Below are positions 1 to 10,400 of a stretch of DNA of 64,000 nucleotides, in pieces. The translations under genes were made by a program, and so were the position numbers. Within the stretch, counting starts at the first letter, position 1. Each line of letters starts with the position of its first letter. The stretch comes from Taxillus chinensis (taxonomy: Eukaryota > Streptophyta > Magnoliopsida > Santalales > Loranthaceae). A model generated the notes under the pieces. That model saw only the letters and a program-made list of their open reading frames with translations. It did no database searches and had not been told where the DNA came from. Where the stretch lies: assembly GCA_023512835.1 (NCBI GenBank), contig CM042085.1, forward strand, positions 39,944,324 to 40,008,323. The letters are read 5' to 3'.

Positions 1-2
1 AG

Positions 3-1493
3 CTGCAACCTATTGTTCGTGATGGTGGGACAGTCCTGAGTCTTTTGGTTGTTGTGCTTGAGCTGTACCGGCACATTCGGGAGGCACAATTGGGTGACAT
101 TGAGTGTGAGGTCCTCCGTGCCCGTATTGAGGTTGGTGAGCTATCTGAGGGCTGGACAGAGGGTCCTGAGCATGAGTTATCTTTTCAGGGGTGGCTAGTA
201 GTGGCTTCTTCTCTCCGGGATGAGGTGATGAGGGAGTTTCATCAGTCTAGAGTTGCTGTGCATCCAGGGGGTACGAAGATGTACCATATGCTTCGGGGAA
301 ATTTTTGGTGGCTTGGGATGAAACGCAATGTGGCTGCCTTTGTTTCGCGGTACCTCACGTGTCAGCAGGTGAAGGCTGAGCATCAGCGGCCGGCGGGCAT
401 GTTACAGCCGTTGCGCATAGCGGAGTGGAAGTGGGACCACATAGCGATGGATTTTCTATCTGGTCTTCCACCCACCACGGGGAGGAAAGATATGATTTGG
501 GTGATTGTGGATTGGCTCACAAAGTTGGCCCATTTTCTTGCTGTTTGCGAGTGGGACTCTATTGGAACCTTGAGTCAGCTATACATGAACGTGAGACTGC
601 ATAAAGTACCATCATCGGTTGTCTCTGACCGGGATTCGAGGTTCACTTCCCGTTTTTGGGTAGGCTTGCAGGAGGCTATGGGGACCAAGCTTCACTTGAG
701 TACAGCTTATCACCCTGAGACTGACGGCTAGACAGAGAGGAGGAATCAGACTTTGGAGGACATGTTACAGGCCTGTGTGTTAGATTTTGAGGGTTCGTGG
801 GGAACTCACCTTCCTTTGGCGGAGTTTGCCTACAATAACAGTTATCAGGCATCCATTGGGATGGCCCCTTTTGAAGCATTGTATGGGATACCGTGCCGTT
901 CACCCTTGTGTTGGACTGAGGTTGGAGAGGCCGCTCTCTTGGGACCACAGTTGGTTCAAGAGGCTACTGAGAAGGTCAAGTTGATTCGTCAGCGCGTGTT
1001 ATCAGCCCAGAGTCGACAGAAATCTTATGCAGATCAGCGGCGACGACCTTTGGAGTTTTCTGCGGGCGATCATGTGTTTCTCCGTTTCTCTCCACGACGT
1101 GGACATCGGCGCTTTGGGAGAGGTTCCAAACTCTCTCCCCGGTTCATTGGTCCATTTGAGGTTATAGCTCGTGTGAGACCTGTTGCTTACCAGTTAGCAT
1201 TGCCACCGCGATTGAGTCGGGTGTACAATGTGTTCCACGTGTCCCAGTTGAGGAAGTATCATCTTGACTCCACTCATGTGATCGATTGGGGGACTTTGGA
1301 CATTGAGGATGACATGTCCGTTGTTGAGGCCCCTATCCATATCCTAGATCGGCGGGAGAAGCTTTTGCGTGGTCGTGCTATTCCTTTGGTTCGCGTGTTG
1401 TGGCAGCACCGTGGCATTGAGGAGGAGACATGGGAACGTGAGTCTGTGATGCGAGAGCAGCACCCAGTGTTGTTCGAGGACGAACAATCTTAA
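3..1493 (+). pseudogene. A1 pol: integrase and chromodomain-like C-terminus
   Basis: Integrase inserts the element cDNA into host chromatin. The frame is open from position 3, so the start is outside the window. In order I see the H2C2 zinc-finger region (HPGGTKMYH, then LTCQQ), the catalytic core (first Asp in AMDF, second in SDRDSRF), and a C-terminal domain containing HVSQLRKYH and LVRVLWQHRG, resembling a chromodomain and ending in FEDEQS. One zinc ligand is lost: the first Cys of the C-x2-C pair is Tyr (TAC, 351-353). A TAG at 729-731 replaces a Gln codon just before the Thr-Glu pair holding the catalytic Glu. The same frame then runs to TAA at 1491-1493. Both changes fit C-to-T decay. 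The family call is firm; the copy is inactive. Confidence 0.93.
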
Positions 1494-1746
1494 GGGTTGG
1501 AGGCGGCTCTAGTGATGTGTTTTCTTGTATGTGGTTCATGATTTGGTGTATTTGTATTTGTACTTGTAAACTGGTATTTGAATTTATATTGAGATGTGCT
1601 TTGAGTTTGCAATATGTTTGAGATGTCCTATTATGTTGCGTGATCCATTTGGGTGTTGTGGCTTGCCATTTGGCAAATGGGTAGCTTGTATTTGTTACTC
1701 CTTGCATGTTTCTTTTCGAGGACGAAAAGTCTTAAGGGGGAGAGGA
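1494..1746 (+). other. A1 3' untranslated segment with polypurine tract
   Basis: Non-coding stretch between the pol stop and the LTR. It ends in an all-purine run (AAGGGGGAGAGGA, 1734-1746) directly abutting the LTR, the expected primer for plus-strand DNA synthesis. The pol-end phrase encoding FEDE recurs just upstream at about 1715-1730 (TTTCGAGGACGAAAAGTC), suggesting an old duplication. Confidence 0.75.
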
Positions 1747-2372
1747 TGTAATGACCCGCGTTTTGCGGTATGTAAGAAGTTAATCACAGATGCCTTGTGA
1801 GTGGAAATTGTTGGGTTTAGGGAGTTTTCTTCCCACACACTTTAGCTAAAACACCTTGAATGTTGATGCACAAGTTTGAGGTAAGAGATGAGCCCAAGAG
1901 GGGACTTTTGGGAGGTGCACGTGACAAGTGATAATGTGCATTTATGCCCTAGGAAGATGCTATTTGCATATACAAGCGCTTTTGAGCTGATTTGTCAGGT
2001 TTTGGAGATTTATTTTGACCAAGTAGATGGCCTCAAATCATTTGGCGTGCAGAACTAAAGTTTCTCAGAATCATGTCCTCTACCTTCCACAGAAGTTTTA
2101 GAGCCAAAGGCCTTGAATGCCAATTGGACCAATTGGCGTGCAAGCATATTACTGCATACCAGCCTTCTACTTGATGCAAAGAAGCTTGGGGTAGAATTTC
2201 ACAGCTTTTGGAGCTGCACGTCATATGGGGATATGACGTGCATTATGGCGTGTAACCATATTTTTGCACCATCACCTTGGTTTTGTGATTCTAATAATCT
2301 TTTGCCAAAGGATCATGTTGGAATTATGGATATTTTGTCGAGTATGGATGCGGGAAGGTCGTAACCTGTTCC

Positions 2373-2450
2373 ATCAAAACTACGTCGTTTTGATGCTGGG
2401 GTTCACTTAATCAAAACTACGTCGTTTTGATGTTAGTCTACCTATATAAG
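2373..2450 (+). promoter_or_regulatory. A1 LTR promoter module
   Basis: Two identical 22-nt near-palindromes (2373-2394 and 2410-2431; arms ATCAAAAC and GTTTTGAT around an ACGT core) lie 37 bp apart, immediately upstream of TATATAAG (2443-2450). A GA tract follows about 65 bp downstream. The same order recurs in every A- and C-type LTR of the window that retains this region. That it is promoter/enhancer is inferred from position and recurrence. Confidence 0.6.
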
Positions 2451-2998
2451 AGGTGAAGGACTCTTAGGTTTAGGGTTCTTCTTTTGGCTAACACTGCAGC
2501 CGTCGCAGTGAGAGAGAGAGAGAGGGAAGGAAGGAGAGCTGCTGGTTGCTGCCGGAGCGTCTTGCGTGGGGAAGACGGCATCTAGCGCGGGAGCAAGGAG
2601 GATCTTCTTTAAGGTAGGGGTTCTATTCTTCCTTGTACCTATCCCAGGGTTATGGCCTTGTGGTTGGTGATTTGTAATCTGGATATATATTATATGTAAA
2701 TCTATATAGGTGTGATCTCCTATATGGATGTTGGCCTTTAGTAGCATGTATGTGTTTGAAATTAGGCCTGTGTGGCCATGCGCATTAGGTGTTTGATATT
2801 ATGCCTGTGAGGCTATGCATGTTATGCGATTGATGTTATGCCAGTGTGGTTATGCCTGAAAAGTGTTTGATGTTATGCCTGTGAGGATTATGCATGTTAA
2901 GTGTTTGATGTTATGTCAGTGTGGATATGCATGTTAAGTGTTTGTTGTTATGCCTGAATAACTGAGATGTGTGTTAAGTGATTGGTGTTATGTCAGTG

Positions 2999-3178
2999 AG
3001 ACTGACTATGGAGCCTAAGAAGCCTGAGAGGCTGAGGCAATGTCTGTGGAGCCTAAGAAGCCTGAGAGGCTGAGGCAATGCTTGTGTACCTGTGAAGCCT
3101 GAGAGGCTGAGTTAATGTCAGTGAGACTGACTGTGGAGCCTGAGAGGCTGAGTTACTGTCAGTGGGACTGACTGAGGA
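2999..3178 (+). repeat. Degenerate minisatellite in A1 LTR
   Basis: About six imperfect repeats built on GAGCCTGAGAGGCTGAG alternating with TGTCAGTGAGACTGACT. It lies downstream of the promoter module. Other LTRs here carry unrelated tandem repeats at the same relative place. Confidence 0.7.
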
Positions 3179-3675
3179 GTTTTTGTGGCAATGGTTATAC
3201 TTGTTTGTGGCTTGTTGTGTATAGTATTGATTATGACCTGTTTAGGATGTAATTGCCACGACACCGCACTTGAGCACTTCTTCATATAGATGGTAGGAGC
3301 ATAGGATGGGTCGGGGAGACATGATCCCTACTAAGCTGTGGTTGTTCACCCCTCCTACTGCGGTGTGTTTTCTTGCAGGAACCTACGGGCATTAGGTGGG
3401 AACACCAAGGTGGAAGAGTTCTATTTTGTGGCTTTGTTTTATGTTATTTGTGTTACGTAATTCCGTTGAGGCCTTGTAACCCCTTTTTGGGGGAGATATT
3501 GTAATGAAGTTTGAGACATAATAAAGACATGTGGTGTTTGAATTTATTAAATATATAATTTTGTCTTTGAATATAAAGTGTGAAGTGTATGTTGTACTCT
3601 ATCCTCTTTATCCAAACCCGTGTAAAGGGAGGGTCACGTTCTGGTCTCCTCGGGTTGGAAATCCGGGGCGTGACA

Positions 3676-3814
3676 CTTCCTGCCGGATGCCCTCACGCAG
3701 CTGCGCCAGCAACAGCGCATGTCCTCCAGTGGACTGCCCCGCACTCGAACCCTCATGGGCAGATGACTCATCAGCCACTGCCCCGGACGCGCGTGTCACT
3801 CTCCTCGGTGGCAT
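3676..3814 (-). pseudogene. A0 gag, N-terminal fragment
   Basis: The minus-strand ATG is at 3812-3814, in the context of the A-type gag start, and encodes MPPRRVTRASG followed by a Ser/Glu/Ala-rich stretch and QLREGIRQE. The same start is seen at A2 gag (20497) and, as MPPRK, at C gag (50518). Gag forms the virus-like particle in which reverse transcription takes place. The fragment has about 46 codons, is open, and is cut off at 3676 by the A1 insertion rather than by a stop. The ATG lies about 485 nt downstream of the LTR. Confidence 0.8.
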
Positions 3815-4299
3815 TCTTACTACACGAAGTAAGAAAGACAACCGTCAAAATGAATTCATAACCTATCGCGTGTCACTTTCTCTACCCCAGTTAACAATGC
3901 TACTATCACAAGGCATGACACATTTCACACATTACATCAATCCACATTGCACACAGCTCAAATAAACAATGACCTTTCCTTGTAGTCATGCTTAAGGTAT
4001 TTCAAGAAAAATCGGAGTTGCACAGTTCACACCTTATCACATTATTTACATTTGTTCTTTTATCACAATTACAATTCTAACAGTTATCCACACGTTCACA
4101 CACAACAACAAATGCAACTAGTGCCTTAATGCCCATACATGCAAATCCTACCTCAGGTCTGGACTACCCCAAGTACACCTTAGAGGCTCCAAGAGGACCG
4201 TGTTGATCAGGCACGTCCCTCCAGGCTCCTCCAAAGGACTCAAGATAACCAGATCCGCCCACTACCCTAGGCCAACTAGAGCATGCTCTGATACCATAT
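3815..4299 (-). other. A0 leader with tRNA-Met primer binding site
   Basis: Untranslated leader between 5' LTR and gag. Read on the minus strand, 4279-4296 is TGGTATCAGAGCATGCTC, starting three bases after the LTR. This matches the canonical plant primer binding site complementary to initiator tRNA-Met. The rest is AT-rich, with no recognisable coding sequence. Confidence 0.85.
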
Positions 4300-5519
4300 T
4301 GTCACGCCCCGGATTTCCAATCCGAGGAGACCGCAACGTGACCCTCCCTTTACCCGAGTTTGGATAAAGGGGTTAGAATACAACATACACTTCACATTTT
4401 ATATTCAGAGACAAAATCATTTATTTACTAAGTTCAAACATTACAAATGTGTCTAAACAGGCTTTCATTACATTAAACTCCTCATTACAATATCTCCCCA
4501 CTGGGGTTACAAAGCTCACACAAAAACAACAAAACTCAAATAACAATAAGCAAGCCACAAGCAGGTCTTCCACCTTGGTGTTCCCACGTAACGCCTACAG
4601 GTTCCTGTAAAGAAAACAACACGGTAGGAGGGGTGAGCAACCACAGCTCAGTAGAGATCATGCTCCTAGCATCTACATGCCATGTGTACAAGTGCAGTGT
4701 CGTGATACAATTATTTCACCAGATATAATAACAAGTCATATCAGCAAATACAATCATTTCCATAATCACACAGGCTAGTACATGAACAGTCCCGGGCTTC
4801 CACAGCCACCGGGTTCCAAGAGCAGTCCCGGGCTTCCACCGCCACCGAGTTCCAAGAATAGTCCTAGGCTTCCACAGCCACCGGGTTTCACAAAACAGTC
4901 CCGGGCTTCCACAGCCACTGGGTTCCAAGAACAGTCCCGGGCTTCTACAGCCACCGGGTTTCACAAAACAGTCCCAGGCTTCCACAGCCACCGGGTTTCA
5001 CAAAACAGTCCCGGGCTTCCACAGCCACCGGGTTTCACAAAACATAGTACACATTGCCACTCAAGCATAAAACCAAACACTTAGTAGGCACACATTCACA
5101 AATGTACAAACCCAGCCACTCATGTATAAAAGCAAACACTTTGCATGCACACCTTTACCAACTCACAAATCCAGCCATACTGGCATATTATCAAACACAT
5201 GCAAGTCATACTCACATAGACATTTTCACACAGGCATTTTATCGAACATTTAACACGCACTACCCACCCAACGTCAGAATCACACTAAGACGCCATTGAA
5301 GGCCAACATTCATATAGGAGATCACACCTATATGAATTTACATATAAATAATATAACAACAATAACGATATCCAACAGTTCATCCACCATGGGGCCTAAC
5401 CCTGGATTAGGTACAAGGAGACAGAACCCCTACCTGTAGGAAAACGTATCACCACAGCAACGATCCCACTCCCACACCGAACGTCGTCCGTCCACGAGAA
5501 ACACCACAGCAGCAATGGC

Positions 5520-5564
<45 letters not shown>

Positions 5565-6140
5565 CGGCTGCGGTGGCTGAAGAAGAGAACCCTAAACCTA
5601 AAACAAGGAGCCTTCACCTCTTTATATAGACACCTCCACACCCCAAAACGATGTCGTTTTGATTAAATGAATCCCAGCATCAAAACGACGTAGTTTTAAT
5701 GGAATAAGCCATAACCTTCCCGCATCCATACACGCCAAAATATCCATAATTCCAACATGCCCCTTTGGAAAAAGATGTTTAGAACAACAAAACCAAGGTG
5801 ACGGTACAAAAATATGGCTGCACGCCATAATGCACGTCATATCCCCATATGATGTGCACGTCCAAAAGCTGTGAAATTCTACCCCAAACTTCCTAGGATC
5901 ATGTAGAAGACAGGCAAGCCAAAATCCCCTTGCACGTCATATGCCCATATGATGTGCATTGTCACGCGCACCTCCCAAAAGTCCCCTCTTGGGCCCATCT
6001 CTTACCTCAAACTTGTGCATCAACATTCAAGGTGTTTTAGCTAAAGTGTGTGGGAAGGAAACTCCCTAAAACCCAACAAGTTCCACTCACAGGGCATCTG
6101 TAATTCACTTCTTACATACCGCAAAACATGGGTCATTACA
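4300..6140 (-). repeat. A0 5' LTR (about 1.84 kb, minus orientation)
   Basis: Bounded by TGTCACGCCCC at 4300 and GGTCATTACA ending 6140, i.e. TG..CA on the minus strand. It contains the paired ACGT-core motif (about 5644-5663, one arm decayed, and 5679-5700), a minus-strand TATA box (about 5623-5628), a long CT tract (about 5525-5560) and a 36-37-bp minisatellite. It lies in inverted orientation to the A1 LTR across a 624-bp spacer. Confidence 0.88.
4787..5042. repeat. Seven-copy 36-37-bp minisatellite in A0 LTR
   Basis: Seven tandem units, each starting CAGTCCCGGGCTTCCACAGC with tails alternating between a short (ttccaag) and a longer (tttcacaaa) form. Two apparent open frames through it (about 4716-4991 minus, 4782-5084 plus) are translations of the repeat, not genes. 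Confidence 0.9.
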
Positions 6141-6482
6141 AGACATGATCTTTATTGAGTTGTGGTTGCTCACCCCTCCTGTTGTGATTTGTTCTTTTGT
6201 TTTAAGGAACCTACAGGTATTAGGTGGGACACCAAGGTGGAAGACTGAGTTTATTGTTTTATTGTTTCATCTTATATTAATTTGAGAAACTATTGTAACC
6301 CTAATGGGGAAATGATGTAAAAGATATTTGAATTTAATAAAGATATGTGGTTTGTCTTGTGAACATTTATTGTGGATGATCGTGATGTTGTGTGGTATTA
6401 TTTATCCGAACCTCTTATCCACCGCATGGGTAAAGGGGAATCACGAACCGGTTTCCTAGAGTTGGAAATCCGGGGTATGACA
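6141..6482 (+). repeat. 3' part of an older A-type LTR, split by A0
   Basis: Matches the last third of the A1 LTR in order: gacatgatc...cacccctcct, caccaaggtggaag, aataaagatatgtgg, then ggaaatccggggtatgaca. It ends at 6482 with no primer binding site after it, so it is a solo or 3' LTR that sat in G0. Its left part is outside the window. A0 interrupts it, and the TSD would be AGACA (6141-6145), not checkable here. Confidence 0.75.
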
Positions 6483-6863
6483 CTATCTATATATGTTAAG
6501 TTATGTAATTATAAATGTTTTGTGAGTGCTATAACACGTTGAACACCTTGCCAAATTGTATATAACCTCTTCTCAGGGAAATGTGAAGAAACACGTGATC
6601 ACCGACAACAAACTCCAATGGTCTCCTCCTCCTATTTTGGTAGGACTTTTACTTACCCTGAGTTGTTAACAACCACTATTGAATCACTTGGACCTTCTCT
6701 GTGGCATCCTGCACCAATTGCGGTCCCAATAATGCCGCATCACCGGCCTTAACCCAACACAGGGGCGACCTACAAGGTCTATCATACAAGTCCTCAAATG
6801 AGGTCATACTAATAGAGGTTTGATAACTATTGTTGTAGGCAAACTCCACCAAGAGAAAGTGAG
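6483..6863 (-). pseudogene. G0 integrase, C-terminal remnant
   Basis: The minus strand encodes THFLLVEFAYNNSYQTSIS followed by a RPCRSPLCW-type segment, LLGPQLVQDATEKV and, after frame breaks, a decayed GGDHW..VITCFF stretch equivalent to the [12 protein letters not shown] region of A1. It begins exactly at the C1 LTR end (6863/6864). The preceding part of the same domain resumes at 60146, 53 kb away, so C1 split the gene. Beyond about 6540 nothing is recognisable. Confidence 0.8.
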
Positions 6864-7133
6864 TGATATTCCCAAGATCCAAGCAAGATCGTCTAGGTAT
6901 GTATGTGTATATAGAGAGGGGGTGAATCTATATACTCAAAACTATTTCTTATAGTTTTAGAGTAGTACTCTTTACAGAGGTATTCTATAGATGTGGTTTT
7001 TGTTTGGGTGGTATTTTAGTGTCTCATGTGATATAAATTAATAACAGGTATGTATGGGAAGTAAAAGACAAAGACACACAGTTTATGTGCTTCGATCAAA
7101 GTGATCTACTCCATAGTGGTGAGGGTGTACCTA
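6864..7133 (-). repeat. C1 3' LTR, terminal part
   Basis: Starts TGATATTCCCAAGATCC and matches C1 5' LTR 40068-40350 base for base with scattered changes (gggggtgaat, ttatagttttagagtagtac, gtggtgagggtgtaccta). It stops at the S1 insertion; the rest is at 32959-33200. Confidence 0.88.
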
Positions 7134-7164
7134 TGTTGTTTCCATGAGCCTTTTGGTTGTCATT

Positions 7165-7418
7165 TTTATTTTCTAGGAAAAGGGGACGGCACCCCGGATT
7201 ATTTTATTAATTAAAAAGGCGGGCAAATACCCAAACCTTAAATATACAAGAATGAGCAGGGCATGAACCTAACTCATCAAAGAGATAGAAAGCATATCCA
7301 AAGTAAAAAGTATACAAAAACATAAGAGAGCATGGCATACCATCACTCCAGTAAGAAAAAACAAACCAAAACTAGAGTCAAACAGAATACAAGCCATAAA
7401 ACAATGGAGTCAAAAGAG
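7165..7418 (-). other. LINE 3' UTR
   Basis: Sequence between the ORF2 stop and the target duplication. It ends on the minus strand in a GC-rich stretch (gggtgccgtccccttttcc) followed by a short A-rich tail rather than a long poly(A). Confidence 0.7.
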
Positions 7419-10400
7419 TCAATGATACCGGATGTTGGCAAAACCCAAAGCATCCAATCTAACTTTACCTCTAAGAAGAGACAGACCTTCAAAATGATTA
7501 CTGATTGCAAGAGAAGGAGCTTGTAACCCCAAACCCGCCAGAAAATCAGCCACATGATTACCTTCTCGATGAATGTGGGTGAGGGTAGCGCGGAGGGAAG
7601 CCAACATGTGATGAATTTCCCTAAAATGATAGCAAAGATGCCAAGGAGCGCGACCTTTATGCTGTAGGAACTGAATAACACTAAGAGCATCCATTTCCAC
7701 CCACAAGTTTTGGATATTGAATTCAAGGCACAATCAAAGATCTTTATGGAGAGTCAAGACTTCGGCTGCAAAAGCATCAGTAGCAATAGATAAAAAAGGT
7801 AAAAAGAAAAAGAAAATTACCTGACCTTTTGAATCCCTCACAATGCCCCCACCACCTGCTCTACCATTGGAAGCATTGAAGCTCCCATCCACATTAAGTT
7901 TAAAACGGCCACGAGCAGGTTTGACCCAATGAATAGGCCTAGGAAGAGACAAAGGGGGAGTGTGAGAAGAGCAATGAAAGTAATTCAAGATTGACTTTTC
8001 ACACCTCCATTGCCAATGCTTAAGAAGACCAGCAGTGGAGAGTTGAAAAATCAACCTATCAATTTTCCAAATAATTCGATCCTCATAAAAACCCATACCT
8101 CGATGCTTCGAGTCATTACGTTCATTCCAAAGGAACCAAAATATGAGGATAGGAATAAGAATACGAATATGCCCAAAACATTTATAAGTACCAGCATTTA
8201 ACCAAGCAATTAACCATACTTTAGGACACCCTTGAGTAGGGAGCACAATACCAAACAAATGAGCATAGTGGTGCCATACAAAAGAAGCTTTAGAGCTAAA
8301 AAAGAAACAATGATCACTGGTTTCCACATGAGTGCAACACTGGCATTTAGAGGCAAGAGGGATGCCTTTACCTTGGAGAATAACATCCAAAGGAAGCCAA
8401 CTATGAAACAGCCGCCACATGAAAAAAGAAATCTTTAAAGGGATCAAAGCATGCCAAATATGAGCAAAATAAGGTCTCTCAATAGCAGGAACACGAACAT
8501 GATGCCAAGCACTAGTCAATGTAAAAGTACCATGTCTAGATAAGGTCCAATAAGGCACATCACAACAAGACAAGTCAAGGGAGATAGCAATAATAGCATC
8601 CACAAGATGAGAAGGTAACAAAGTATGAAGCATAGTAATGTTCCAATGACCATCAATCCACACATCTTTAACAAGTAAAGCAGTACATGGAATAAAATCA
8701 ATAAAAGAAGCGAGAGAGCACTCACCAACCCAACAATCATACCAAAAAGAGAGATTACCAGTGTTAGCCATCCAGCGAATATAAGGCTCGGTGCGAGGAG
8801 AGGCTAAAAGCAATCTCTTCCAATTGGAAGAATCCTATAAATGAGAGGTAACCAGAGCAGGATGCTTACCTTGGCAATATTTAGACCGAAGGAAAGAAGA
8901 CCAAAGACTAGTAGTAGTGCGGAAACGCCACCACAGCTTCATCTCCATGGCTCCATTAAGATCCTACAAACTCCTGAAACCAAGGCCACCCTCCTTCACA
9001 GGAAAGCAGAGATTCTCCCAACGGGAGCAGTGCATGCATTTCTTGGTAGAGTCACCCCCAAAGAAAACGATTAAAGAGCCTCTCAATACGCTGAATAACA
9101 ACTTTGGGGGGATGAAGCACCTGGATAAGGTAAAGGGGCATGGAAGTCAAAGTACTCCGGAGAAGCACAAGCCTCCCCCCAAGAGAAAGAACCCGTTTCT
9201 CCCAACCTGACAACCGGTCCCTAATTTTACAAAGCAAGTCATCAAAAAAAGGCTTTTTTAGGGCCTTTATACAGGGGAATCCCAAGATATTTGCAAGGGA
9301 GAGTGGTGCGCTGGAAACCAGTGGTGGCAGCAATAATAGTGGATCTAGCAGTAGAGGCATGTTTACCAAGAATAAAACCACTCTTGTCCTTATTCACTTT
9401 TTGGCCAGAACAAAGCTTATAATCATGTAAGAATTGCATAACACGCTTTAAAGAAGATTTCATGCCATTAGTGAAAATAATAATATCATCAGCAAAGGCA
9501 AGATGAGAAATATACTGAGAGCATCTAGCAAAATACCTCATAGAAGGCAAAGAATGAAACAATTTAGACAGGCCTCTAGACAGGTATTCAGCAGCAAGAA
9601 TAAACAGGCTGGGAGATAGAGGATCCCCTTGCCTTAAACCCCGCTCAGATTTAAAGTACCCCGGAAGAGAACCATTCACCATAACAGAAAACCAACAATT
9701 GGTAATTAATTTACTCACCTTTAAGATCCAAGAAGTGTCAAAACCAAAGCAAGAGAGCATGCGAAACAAAAAACCCCAATCAAGACGGTCATATGCTTTC
9801 ATCATATCAAGTTTAAGAATAACATTATGACCACGAGTGTAATCATTCAAACAGTGCACAAGTTCCTGGGCTAAAAGAATATTATCATCAATAAATCTAC
9901 CAGGAATAAAACCACTCTGATTATCAAGAATGAGTTTAGAGAGCACAATAGATAGCCTGCTCGCCATAAGTTTAGAGAGAATTTTATTAAAGAAAGTACA
10001 TAAACTAATGGGTCGAAAATCAGTCCAAGCCTATGGGTTGTCTTTTTTGGGGATGAGAGCAATGTTGGTGGAGGTAATACCTCGTCCCAAGTGCTCCCCC
10101 TCAAAGAAGGCAACCACGGCACCACAAAGATCATCACAAATAATATGCCAACAGGACTGAAAGAATAAAGCAGAAAAACCATCAGGGCCAGCAGTGGAAT
10201 AAATATCAGAATCAAAAACCACTGCCTTAATTTCAGCACGGTGGAAACCCTATTCAAAGCAGCATTATCATCAACAGAGAGCGAAGGGGGAATGAAACTA
10301 AAATCAGCATCAGTAGTAATCAGAGCATCATGGGAAAACATGGAAGTAAAGTAAGACACAACAGAAGCATGAATATCACCCAAAGAGGTCAAAACAGTGC

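Larger units (their letters stand above)
1..3675 (+). mobile_element. Ty3/gypsy element A1, 3' part (runs off the left edge)
   Basis: The 3' portion of a Tekay/Del-like chromovirus: integrase to polyprotein end, 3' untranslated segment, polypurine tract and a complete 3' LTR ending TGACA at 3675. Immediately after the LTR end the sequence turns into the gag gene of an element in the opposite orientation (A0), so A1 most simply inserted into A0 gag. The 5-bp TSD would be CTTCC (3676-3680), but the other copy lies left of the window and cannot be checked. Confidence 0.9.
1747..3675 (+). repeat. A1 3' LTR, complete (about 1.93 kb)
   Basis: Starts TGTAATGACCCG directly after the polypurine tract and ends GGGGCGTGACA, with TG..CA termini. 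From 5' to 3' it contains a head resembling the S2-type LTR (GATAATGTGCATTTATG near 1910), a paired ACGT-core motif, a TATA box, a GA tract (about 2512-2525), two zones of degenerate short tandem repeats (about 2760-3180), and the R/U5-like end shared with all A-type LTRs here (caccaaggtggaag near 3406). Confidence 0.9.
3676..6140 (-). mobile_element. Ty3/gypsy element A0, 5' end only
   Basis: Minus-strand element whose 5' LTR (4300-6140), primer binding site, leader and first 46 or so gag codons are visible. The remainder was displaced leftwards out of the window when A1 inserted at 3675/3676. On its right, the LTR end (TGTAATGACCC read on the minus strand) abuts a broken plus-strand LTR (6141-6482), so A0 itself inserted into an older LTR. 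Confidence 0.85.

Noticed and set aside
4787..5042. Regular repeats considered as a CRISPR-like array
   Set aside because: Units are contiguous with no unique spacers, inside an LTR of a eukaryotic retroelement.
4716..5084. Open frames of about 90-100 codons on both strands with repeated Pro/Gly/Ser-rich peptides
   Set aside because: They are translations of the seven-copy 36-37-bp minisatellite inside the A0 LTR. There is no independent coding evidence.
1747..6140. A1/A0 junction as an autointegration (self-insertion) product
   Set aside because: A simple insertion of A1 into A0 gag explains the exact LTR end. The two LTRs differ too much (different minisatellites) to come from one cDNA.
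6864..7133. Independent small LTR fragment
   Set aside because: It ends at a TSD-like ACCTA matching ACCCA at 32959 and continues there, so it is the displaced end of C1 3' LTR.
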